Of a DNA stretch of 64,000 nucleotides, positions 48,301 through 57,930 are shown one piece after another. This stretch comes from Elmis aenea (lineage: Eukaryota > Arthropoda > Insecta > Coleoptera > Elmidae), in contig OX393577.1 of assembly GCA_947652605.1 (NCBI GenBank), forward strand, positions 9,610,868 through 9,674,867, written 5' to 3'. Under the pieces are notes generated by a model that saw only the letters and a program-made list of their open reading frames with translations, did not search any database and had not been told where the DNA came from. Position numbers and translations under genes: made by a program. Numbering within the stretch: position 1 is the first letter of the stretch; every line of letters starts with the position of its first letter.

Positions 48301-50011
48301 AGCCCGTGTGACACGGTATATATTTCTGTACAGAAAACAATACAGAATATCTTGTATTGTTTTTCTTGTACAGATTTCAATACAAAATTCCAAGCGTTTG
48401 AAACTGTGTGACACGGAGAAATATTTTATGTGCAATTTACTACCCATGCACATGCGCCTAAACACAGTATAAACACAGATAAGGCCCAAACGGTGCGAGT
48501 TTCGGGTTTTGAGTTTTGGGTTTTGAGTATTGATGGTAGAAGTACAGATTACAAAGAAATAATTGATAGGGGTGGTAGTGGCATATAGCTCGAATGAGAA
48601 TGCGGCAGAAGAGGATAAGAGTATACTACGGTTCCTGCGACAGTTCGATGGCATGTCCATTCGGAGCTTACCATGATCGATGTTTGAAGGTAACGAAGAA
48701 GTCTTTCAAGGTCGTCGACAATGACCGGATGGTGTTGCCGAAAAAGTCTTTCAAGGTCGTCGACAATGACCAGAGAGTGGTTGCTGAAGGAGTCTTTGAA
48801 ATGTTTGAGGGTGTGGTTTTTAGGGTTGCCGAAGAAGTCTTTCAAGGTCGTTGACAATAACCAGAGGGTGGTTGCTGAAGGAGTTTTTGAAATTTGAGGA
48901 TGTGGTTTTTGGGGTTGTCGAAGAAGTCGTCCGGGGGTGGTAGACATTTCAAAGACTCATTCAGCAACCACTACGACCACCGACTTCTTCGGCAATCCCT
49001 CTGTTGAAAAGCTGCCCCACCCCCAGCAAACATTTCAAAGACTCCTTCGGCAACCACCCCCTTTCGATGTCGTAGGGGTGAGAAGTCTTTGAAATGTCCG
49101 AGACTTTGAAGGGTGGGGGTTTGCCGAAGAGGTTTTTCGAATGTATGACTATAGGCGGTCTGTTATGTGTGTCACCAGTAACTAGTTCTTGGAAATGTCA
49201 ACCAGAAAAAAATTTAATAATCGAGGGATTGTTGGATCATGTCTTGTTGCTTAAACATGGTGCCGTTGATATACGAGTCGAATTTGAAACCGGTCTAAAT
49301 ATACCAGCCAATACAACAGCATATTGTCTTATTTTACATGATCGTTTAGTTAGATACAGTCCTCTTACAAGTACTGTTAAAATTATTTATCTTATTTGCA
49401 AACAAAAAACATATATATTACATTTGGATGTAATCTAGTTACTGATGTGGACCCTCCCCCATTAAAATTTAATTGAAAATATCACACATAAGAAATAATC
49501 TAAAATGACTGTACCTCCATTTTAGTGTCAAATGTCAAGACGAGTTTAAGTTTTGAAAAACTCGCATTGTGTTTGTAACGAATCATAAAGATCAGTTTCA
49601 GTCTACAACCCAAAACTCAAAACCCGAAACTCGCATTCTGTTTGGGCCTATATGCACTCCCTCTAAAACAAGGTATTTATCCCTTGCAATTGCCATTTTA
49701 AACAATAACAACATCCTGCTTCGGATTACCAAGAATTAATTGTTAACAGGAATTTCTATTGCTTATATTTCTTTTAGCTGCAGATGTTCAAAATCAGCTG
49801 TTAGCCGCTATTATTCACGAACTGAATGCGCATCTGTAGCACGCCGTTTCTGTATCAACTTACATGGAAATAAGACAAGTCGTATAGTATTTTCTGTGCA
49901 AGTAACTATACAGAATTTTGTACGAAAAACCTGTATGACACGATATAAGATTTTCTGTATAGTATTTGGTACAGATTTCTATATAGAAATTTATACTGTG
50001 TCACACGGGCT
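48301..50011. mobile_element. Fold-back transposon FB-2, inverted relative to FB-1
   Basis: The ends are AGCCCGTGTGACACGGTATA and ACTGTGTCACACGGGCT, with TTA on both sides (48298-48300 and 50012-50014). It shares FB-1's 91-bp unit (about 48690-49140), and its right part (CTCCCTCTAAAACAAGG...AGCTGCAGATG, about 49655-49790) is the reverse complement of FB-1's left part (about 2560-2690). AACCCAAAACTCAAAACCCG-type sequence also occurs inverted at both inner flanks. It additionally carries unique sequence at about 49140-49590, absent from FB-1. Confidence 0.8.
49094..49438 (+). other. Unrecognised open frame in FB-2 cargo
   Basis: The frame is 114 codons. The first 30 or so read the 91-bp-type repeat; from VSPVTSSWKCQPEKN on the sequence is unique. 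It continues with DHVLLLKHGAVDIRVEFETG and ends YILHLDVI-stop. Its composition (mixed charge, few AT-driven residues) looks more like real coding sequence than the surrounding frames. I recognise no family. It may be a captured gene fragment, since FB-1 lacks it. No start or splice evidence. Confidence 0.3.
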
Positions 50012-50014
50012 TTA

Positions 50015-50791
50015 GACAAGAAATACTTCGAAGATAAGATAAGTCAATTATAATTAAAGCCTATGTATATAAACAAATGAACCATTTAAACAATCCAATA
50101 ATTTACTATTTTACTATGCCAGGCATTGTTTAAATCAGAAAAAAATTAGGAGCTTTTCTTTGGTTTGTTTGCCCTGTTTATATACTTACTTTTTCTTGTT
50201 AAATTATTCATTAGAATCTACAGACAAATAGCATTTCTCACAAGACGAAACATCCATATTGACAGACGTTTTGAAAATTCAATTATCTAATCGCAAATGC
50301 TAGTAATTCTCCTTCGCTAGTACTAAATACTCACTTAGACTTTTATTGATACTAACTGTTGTTCTTTGGTATATATTTCTCTACGAAGAATACGATCTGC
50401 GTGTTCTACTTTCGTTATGCTGTCTAGCAATCAGGTTTCTTGGGCAATAAATACTTGTTAACTTCATTGGTTCTTATCTAATTTATAACCAATTTTTAAA
50501 ATGAGAAAAAAGCTCCTACGTTGTCTCTCCGAGAATAATTGCGCCGGACAGCGAATAAATGTTTCAGACTAATATCCTCCACACATAAAAACACTTTTAA
50601 AACAAGAATTGAAAATTTATGGTGAGAGGAAAGAATTTAATTTTCTGTTTACATCACGGAATGTTTTTTTAAGAAGTTTAGCAACCATCTATCTTGCAAA
50701 ATAGCTTAAATGGCCTTTATAGAAGAATGATACGATCAAACTTTGTGTATTATCAACTGAGGACACTTAGCATTAACATTAATATACACTA
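50015..50791. other. Unassigned AT-rich intronic DNA
   Basis: No gene, element ends or tandem repeats were recognised. Confidence 0.4.
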
Positions 50792-51150
50792 CTAGCGTAG
50801 TGACCCGGCTTCGCTCGGTGATTTTTTTTATCAATCACAGACTACTCGCGCTTCGCGCTTGCGCCCGGTGGACGTTTTTGACCTTTTGAGAATTTTGGAT
50901 CTTTTGGGAATTTTTGTATCTATTGAGAATTTTTGTATCTATTGAGAATTTTGAAACTTTTGTGATATTTGGATCTTTTGGGAATTTTGGTTCTTTTGGA
51001 AATTTTTGGAACTTCTGGGAATTCTCATATAGCCTATGTTCTTTCCATGGTCCTATAGATTGTCTGTGCCAAATTTGGTCAGGATCGGATGTGGTATAGG
51101 AATGCATAAAGGACAAACATACATACATACATTCATTTTTATATATATAG
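50792..51150 (+). mobile_element. LINE-like 3' tail with a TTTTGGGAATTT minisatellite
   Basis: It starts CTAGCGTAGTGACCCGGCTTCGCTCGG, shown here as ACCCGGCTTCGCTCGG, and ends CCAAATTTGGTCAGGATCGG then ACAAACATACATACATACAT. Such a GCTTCGC head, GATCGG block and ACATACAT tail are common at 3' ends of arthropod non-LTR (RTE-like) elements. Between them, 50880-51020 holds imperfect repeats of about 18-24 bp around TTTTG(G/A)GAATTTT. Family assignment is tentative. Confidence 0.5.
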
Positions 51151-51441
51151 ATATACAGGTTGATTGTTGAGGATAAGTACCAGCATGGATATTTCGCTTA
51201 TTATAAGAGTTGGAGCATAATTTTAATTTCGAAAAGTGTGTAAATTTTATGCTTGATTAATAATTCGCCCATTTAAGATTACATAAATTTTCATCTAGCA
51301 GAAGCTTATATCCTACATCTTTTTTTAAATTACTAAAGTATACAAAAAAATCAATCAAACGTAACGAATCCTCTTTTTGTTCTCATTGCATCTTAGTAGT
51401 CGGAAGGCTAATTTATTGTATTAAAAAGAAAATATAATTAC

Positions 51442-51599
51442 CAGCAAGTCTTCCATAGCGCTGGAACATCCTCTCAACGTCGGTCTTAGAGCACTGGAAT
51501 GTGTTGAGATTACCGACAAAAACCCTTGAGTTTACCGCTTGAGGGTCTTGTGAATTCGTTTGGTTGCCGACTTTGCTCATCTTCATCTTGGAAGATTGT
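51442..51599 (-). CDS. HNRNPC-like: hnRNP C/RALY-like protein, first coding exon (RNP2)
   Basis: On the minus strand a T-rich tract and CCAG (51600-51603) precede the exon, and G|GTAATT follows 51442. The acceptor shows that an upstream 5'-UTR exon exists. Coding starts at ATG 51584-51586, or two codons later at 51578-51580; both have A/G at -3. The product is MKMSKVGNQTNSQDPQAV, then NSRVFVGNLNTFQCSKTDVE, then RMFQRYGRLAG. VFVGNL is the RNP2 motif. NSRVF(V/I)GNLNT is characteristic of hnRNP C/RALY, whose single RRM lies at the N-terminus. The exon ends in phase 1 and joins the exon at 36862-36969. The protein should act in the nucleus on pre-mRNA. Bases 51587-51599 are 5'-UTR. Confidence 0.92.
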
Positions 51600-52265
51600 C
51601 TGGAAAAAAAAATACAAGTATTAATTTCGCTCGCGAACTGCACTTGCCTGTAATAAAATAGCATTATGACTTGCATAATATAAATATAAGAACTAATTAA
51701 AGCTTAGAGTGCGATTAATTTTGCTTCGAGGAGTAACTTAATTGTATTTTTGAGACGGCTGCGATGCTAAATAAAAAGCAATTGCAAAATGGAAAAAAAA
51801 ATATTATCTTATTTTAGCTAGAAGTATATCCAGAGATATTTGATTTGTCATTTAATTGCCTAAAAATGTACTTAAGTAGCTAAAAAGTGATCACAAGAAA
51901 AATATTTATAGATATGAATTGTAGGAAATACTAATTCGTTGCGTGTAAACTGAGAGATTGAAATATTCTGGCAAAATTGAACAACCCCATTGCGCTGCCA
52001 AAACACTTCATTTGTTTTTGTTCCTCAATATTTTTTTGTGTTTTTGTTATGTTAATAAATAGTTTTTCTGTCGATTTCAATTTTCTTTGCGCTCCCCTTT
52101 AGATATTTCACGTTCCCTTTTTATTAGGCGCGTCCCCCATTTATTTGGCGCGTCCCACGGTTTAAGAATCACATCTCCAGATGCTTAAAATTAAGCTGTA
52201 ACGGAAATGGATCGTTTATAACAATTGAAAATGGAAAGTATCACATTAGGATTCTTTTGTGCTTA
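51600..52265. other. 5'-UTR intron or upstream DNA, nothing recognised
   Basis: Just upstream of the first coding exon, this AT-rich stretch includes the acceptor polypyrimidine tract (51602-51610 on the minus strand). No promoter, CpG-rich block or 5'-UTR exon could be identified. The untranslated first exon must lie further to the right. Confidence 0.4.
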
Positions 52266-52802
52266 AAGCCGGATCCACATCAATAAAAATTTATGTTGTA
52301 TTTTGTATTTTGAAATTCAGCAAAAATATGTGCGGCGCAAATTAAAATCTGGTTAAGTATTTTACCACGTAAATAGTTATCGTGTGTGTTGTACGGCCGA
52401 ATCCGCTTGTGTAGGTGTGTTTATGCAGAGCGAAACAGTTTGCTGCTAGAGAGCCTGTTGTTATAAAATGGAGTGGAGTTTTCACTTTCTTTGTGCAATC
52501 CGATGTAATTATGAACAATGCACATTTCTTTTTTAAAAAATGAGACATGATCAATTACCCAAACATAGGTATTTACGTAGTAAAATGAAACAAAATTACA
52601 GATGCACTCAGAATCAAGTCCACATTGACACGACTGTGCGTCGCTAATCTCTTTGAAGTTGGCTAAAAACCGACAGCACGAAATTATTTGTGTGCAGTTT
52701 ATGCGGCGCACAGTCCACACCAACAAAAATTTCGACGAACACGAGCAAATTTGTGTCAAATACAACGCACAACGCACATTTTTATTGATGTGGATCCAGC
52801 TT
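52266..52802. mobile_element. MITE with AAGC(C/T)GGATCCACATC ends, 537 bp
   Basis: The left end is AAGCCGGATCCACATCAATA and the right end is TATTGATGTGGATCCAGCTT-like, inverted with one difference. TA flanks both sides (52264-52265 and 52803-52804). A 3-bp TTA reading is also possible with one mismatch. The minus-strand frames at 52342-52777 are read-through of the element. Non-autonomous; superfamily undecided. Confidence 0.75.
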
Positions 52803-53939
52803 TAGATGGTGTATTAAATTTTTATATTTTTGAAACAGCCTTTTTAATTGCTATTTGATAATTTCTATAAAAAAAATTACCTTTATATTTAGTGAATCTG
52901 TTACAATAATTTATCACTTGTTTTAAAATATGGGATATTTATGATACATCTTTTTGTTTCTTTATAAAATGGAAGGCGATTTATAATTAAATAAAATTGG
53001 ATACTATAAATGCCACCAATAATTTTCTCCAACACAACGTGCAGCTACTTAATTGGTTCGTGGCGCAAAAACTGAATATTGCATGCAGATAATCCGATTA
53101 TCAGCTTCCAACACCGCACTATTTTAAACAGCATAAACACATACACTTACACGTTTTAGTTGGAAGACTTGTAGGTAATTAGGAGATTCGTTTGCTGCAG
53201 CATAGACGTATGGTGTAAACACAGCCTGCATCCTAATTAACCATTCGCTTTAGCTTTGTTATAGGAAAATTATAAGGAAACTCGAATTTACATCTGAAGG
53301 CGGCAAAGTTCTTAAATAGTGTTTGCAAAGAAAGCAAGCCTTTTAATTAGTCAAGTAAACCTGTTAAACGGCTGAAATATGCATCTTTTAACTTTGGTTT
53401 GTTTATTTTAAAGAAATGAGTGCTGTGCAAATATTTTTTGTTCCAAATTAATTCTCGTGTTTTTGTGAGAAGCGAGCGCGCTGGGGGACTTGGAATTAAC
53501 AAGTTCTTTAAAGTACTATTAACGGAGTGTTATTTAATTAAGCGTCTTTGGTAATTGTCTTAAAATTGATATTGTAGTGTGTTCTAATAATGGTTTAAAC
53601 TCAGTGATTCACAACCTGTAGCGCAAAATATCTAGAAACAGGGGTCGCGGGGCGCGAAGGCAAGTAGAAATTAAGAGCAAAATTATTCATTGAAACAAAA
53701 AAAAAATACATACCAAAAATGATAACAGTCACACGCACGATAGGTCATTAGTAAGCCTAATAACTAGTGTTCTTAAATGTATAATTCGGCATTTTAAAAA
53801 AACTTGACCAAACTTTGACCTGATTTTATGTTGGGGACTAAGTTAACGAGGGTCAAGCTAAGGGTTTGGTGAACCTATTTTTTTATGCCTTGCCTATTTC
53901 GCGAATTAGGTGAGTGCCTATTTCATGTTCTAGGCATAG
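52803..53939. other. Unassigned DNA
   Basis: Around 53600-53660 a solo fragment, CTCAGTGATTCACAACCTGT then GGGGTCGCGGGGCGCGAAGG, resembles one end of a hAT-type MITE. The part at 53030-53350 is single copy and of mixed composition. No gene was recognised. Confidence 0.4.
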
Positions 53940-53941
53940 TA

Positions 53942-55261
53942 GGGGAGACCGGGGATAAAAGTAACATTTTTTTGTTTTTATTTAATTTCTCATAGATTAT
54001 TACAAATTTTTTACACTCAAATTGGTTTAATGATAGATTGGAAATTTGTCTTGCTTCCAAGATATTTATTTCGTGTGTTTCGTAAAGCAACTGTTAGAAA
54101 TTTTTTTTTTTTTTAGTAAGACAGCTGTTACATTCAACCTCAACGTTGGGGCTAAAAGTAACAATGATTGGGGTAAGTTGTAACGGCAAAATAATTTACA
54201 CAGCTCATAAGTAGTGGGTAAATATATTAGTATTCATCAACAAAATTAATATTTTATTCAAAAATACACATTAGCAAAATGAAAAAATAAAAAAAAATAT
54301 CTTTGGTACAATACAAAATGATAAGTGAACAGTATAGCATACCAGGTAAGGGCGGTCCCAAATTATTAAATTTATACTGGATCATAATAACTGTTTGTTT
54401 TATTTTAAAAAAATCTAACCGCTCTTTAAACTGACCGTTATTCATTAAATCAGTAAAAGAGGGTCAGGTTAAGTTGGGTTGGTTAAAGCTTTGTTTATAT
54501 TAAGTTATAAATATTAAGGTAATAGAATAAAAACAATGGCGGCTGGTAGGAAAACCAAAAGTACCAGATCTTACCAATTTACATAGGTTTTATAATTTAA
54601 AATGCTTTTTAAGAAATGATTTAGCTTTACATACATTTCCATCATTAAACCGATATTATATACTGAGTTTTATAATTTAATAATTTGGGACTGCAGTTAC
54701 CAGGTTTGCCAAGATTATAAGTACCTACATATTTAAAAATGTGAATAAAAAAGATACAACAAACTGGAAAATTATTCCGACAACTCTTGTATATTGTCAT
54801 CTACGAAGAAAGCCACCAATTATGTGCTAAGAGTGAACATTTGCCAGTGAAAACATTAATTGGGGTTGGTTGTAACACTTTGTTACTTTTGACCCCAAGT
54901 GTACACAAAAAATTTTTCATGGAGTCCACAATTAACCACGATTCTAACGTCAAATTGTATTGCATCCACCAATAGCCAACTAAATTTAGAACAAAATAAT
55001 ATAGGTACTTTTTTGTTCCTATTTTAGAGATCGCCTAAAAGTTACTCGACGGATGAGACAACGCAGTAACTTTTAGGCGGAAAATAGTGACTCTGGCTGG
55101 CAAAAAGTTAACCTCTATGACAGATGAAAACTAGCAATGTAGGTAGGGAGCTGGATGTAACTTAACATTGCAAAAGCGTTTAGGGCGATATAAAACAAAA
55201 ATTAAAGAAACTATAGGCACTGTTACAACCTACCCGTGTTACTTTTATCCCCGGTCTCCCC
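53942..55261. mobile_element. TA-flanked element with GGGGAGACCGGGGATAAAAG ends
   Basis: The left end is GGGGAGACCGGGGATAAAAG and the right end is its inverse up to GGTCTCCCC, about 26 bp in all including GTAAC. TA lies on both sides (53940-53941 and 55262-55263). The internal sequence repeats GGGGTAAGTTGTAAC-like phrases (TTGGGGTAAGTTGTAACGG, TTGGGGTTGGTTGTAACACT, GTTACAACCTACCC). It has no long open frame. It is probably non-autonomous. I cannot name the superfamily. Confidence 0.7.
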
Positions 55262-55263
55262 TA

Positions 55264-56911
55264 TTGCTTATTTAATGAAATCGGCAAATAAATTCAGATT
55301 TCACGAACTGGGCTAGTTCACTAATTCTGCTCAACATGTATATTTTTGTTAATATTACACAATATTAGAAAAGTTTTTGTAATTTAACTAAATTTGAAGT
55401 CGAAAAAAAAAACCAGCCTCCTACAGACACCCTACTAAAGCATGTATAATCTTGGTATGATCCAAACTATTTTTGAATATTTTAAGAGCACAACAGATTT
55501 TTTTTTAATTTTCCAGTGTTCGAAAACATTTGAACCTTAAAAAAAGTTTTTCGTAAAACAAAATCATTTGATTTCATTAATATTTCTGCAAAACCATTAA
55601 CCATTCATCATTATTTTACCAAGATTACATCCTATAAATGTTTTCAAAGCTAATTTAATACACACCTTCCTAACGCCAAAATACGCCTAAAATTTAACGG
55701 TTATTACTTTATGAAAGTGCCAGTACTGTCAACATAAATATAAAACATTCGCACATTTTCTGACTAATTAAATACGAATCTTTAAGCACACAGTTTCTCA
55801 ACGACTGCAATATACACGTCAGACTTATAAACGTGTTGAACGAATAATCAGCTTCAAATATAAAGCTGTTGTTCCGCTTTCAGTACTAAATCCATCTTTT
55901 AATTTCTCTAATTTATTTACAATCGTAAATATGTGAGTAGTTCCAGTTCACACCGTGATTTATGGGGCGGTTATGTTCTTTACTCGCACATTTACATATA
56001 AATAACTTATCTGGGCCGTATAAATCAGAGACGAATTAAAAATTAACGCTATTGTTAAGAATAAATCACAACTACTGCATGTGTAATAATGTGCATGCCG
56101 AAAATTTAGATTTAGACGTTTACGTCGAGTTCACTTGGACTGTAAATCTTGATTACAGAAGTTTAATTATGTTGCTGTTTCTAGAGCTAGTTATGTAAAG
56201 AAACATATTGTGTGGTTGATCCAGTGGGGTCGCTGAATACACCGTAAATTGCCTGTGATATATGTGTGTATCCAGGTATATGATTATGACGGCACAATTG
56301 GTCGTTTCTGCATAGCTCCGGTCGAATAATATTAGCAATATGTCATTAATTAGGCGGAGGTAGCCGTTTGCATATTGGTCGCATACCTATACGCGTGGAA
56401 ATTAAACTGTAACCGTTTACGCAAAATGGTTTAATTAATTGCACATTAATTACCAATTTATCAGGTGAAAACCTCTTTCAGTGTTAGGTTGATTAGGTTA
56501 TCTTTCGATTTCCTGACAACATGTACCGTTGTTACTAGATAAATCGTACAGGACTGACGAATAGCTTTGAAACTCAGATAAGTTGGCTATTAAAGGGGTT
56601 GAAATAAAACTGTTTTAGGTCAATTGCTGCTTCAAGAACATGATTTTATAAAACATTCAAGTATTTTGAAGGTTTTATTGCTGAGCCTTTTGATACTGTT
56701 GTAAAGTAAGGATCTACAACTAACAAGAGATTTAATGAAATGTGGAAAAAATGATGGAAATTAAATGCGGGAACGGTAGAGATTAATATGGACCTTAAAG
56801 GAGTTAGAATAGAAACATAATAATTGAAAATTAAGACATTAAACTGAAAGATAAACCTCGAGATAAACGGAAGGAAGTGAGGTATAAAAGAAAGAAAGAT
56901 TCAAGCATTTA
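55264..56911. other. Unassigned DNA with a homeodomain-site-rich block
   Basis: The block at about 55780-56470 is single copy, less AT-rich, and holds many TTAATTA/ATTAAT cores and TTTGCATAT (POU-like), for example at 56340-56460. It may be a conserved enhancer-like region. No open frame of note, no repeats. Confidence 0.4.
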
Positions 56912-56913
56912 TA

Positions 56914-57243
56914 CAGGGTGTTGCACATAGAAGGGCCACTATTAGGATCTCGTAAACGGTATGAGCTATACAAAGAAGTTTAAATTAGACAAATTGTTTC
57001 CCTTTCCTATTCACTTCTTCCTCAAAAATATTTTTGTACTGTCAAGTATAACCGAGTTATAAACCATTTAAATAAAATTCCCAATTTGATTTTTGTTTAT
57101 TATCTAGCATGCCATGGAACTTTTTAAAATATTAGAGCATCACTAAAGGTCTCAGAAGGGAAAATAATTTGTCTAATTTAAACTTCTTCGTAGCTCATAC
57201 CGTTTACGTGATACCATTAGTGGCCCTTCTGTGGACCACCCTG
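56914..57243. mobile_element. TA-type MITE with ~95-bp inverted ends, 330 bp
   Basis: The left end is CAGGGTGTTGCACATAGAAG and then GGGCCACTATTAGGATCTCG. The right end carries CGTGATACCATTAGTGGCCC and then TTCTGTGGACCACCCTG. TA flanks both sides (56912-56913 and 57244-57245). It is the uninterrupted relative of the element split by FB-1 at 1880-3882. Non-coding. Confidence 0.85.
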
Positions 57244-57303
57244 TATACTGTGTGTTTGAAATTCGACTTTAAATATAAAGATCTCGCTTATTATATAGAT
57301 ATA

Positions 57304-57928
57304 CAGGGTGTGTATAAATTGGCGAAAGCGCTACACGTGACGATGTTCTTCGTAAAATTCTAAGTCGAAAATCTTGATACAAAAATGTTGTACCATGCTT
57401 CCTATGGCCTCAGGAACCATTTAAAGAAGAAAAAAATTGGCAACATTGCATACATTGATTTGCGTTTGGACATTTTTTTATCAGCAATTTTTACTTAGGT
57501 ATTTACAATTTTTGTTCGAACTGAAAGCCTTCAGTTCGTAAACATAGCTGCAAACTTTTGGGTATCGTAAAACACAAACTAGAAATAATTACGAGAAAAA
57601 CAAATATGACAGCTAATGACAATGTTGCCATATGTATTATTTTCATTCAAATCAGTGATTTACGTATTTTCAACACCAATTTTTGAAAGGAAGAACACAA
57701 TTTCTAGGAAAAAATACTATTCGAAATTTATTTTTATTCCAAATTGCAGCTTTTTCATTTGCAAGTATTAAATAATAACGCTTATTAAAGGACTAAATGT
57801 CAAAACTTTGAGGACCTCTTGCAGACACAGCAAGCATGGTACAACATTTTCGTATTAAGATTTTCGACTTAGAATTTTACGAAGAACATCGCCACGTGTA
57901 GCGCTTTCGCCAATTTTTACACACACTG
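57304..57928. mobile_element. TA-type MITE with inverted arms, 625 bp
   Basis: The left arm is CAGGGTGTGTATAAATTGGC, GAAAGCGCTACACGTGACGA. The right arm is CACGTGTAGCGCTTTCGCCA, ATTTTTACACACACTG. TA is present on both sides (57302-57303 and 57929-57930). The arms extend over at least 110 bp (both include GCATGGTACAACATTTT(T/C)GT). A single decayed arm lies at 15354-15530. Only 60 bp separate it from the previous MITE. Confidence 0.85.
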
Positions 57929-57930
57929 TA

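Larger units (their letters stand above)
36970..51441 (-). other. Intron of the hnRNP C-like gene, packed with transposons
   Basis: On the minus strand the intron starts with GTAATTAT (after exon base 51442) and ends with TTTCAG (before exon base 36969). Its length is about 14.47 kb. Much of it is mobile DNA (listed separately). The adjacent stretch 36970-37640 is plain AT-rich sequence with no recognised feature. No further exon is needed between the two, because their phases and protein alignment join directly. Confidence 0.85.

Noticed and set aside
48298..48947. Minus-strand frames of 120 and 132 codons
   Set aside because: Same 91-bp-array read-through, in FB-2, plus its subterminal arm.
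52421..52777. Minus-strand frame of 118 codons
   Set aside because: Lies wholly inside the 52266-52802 MITE and spans its inverted arm; not a host gene.
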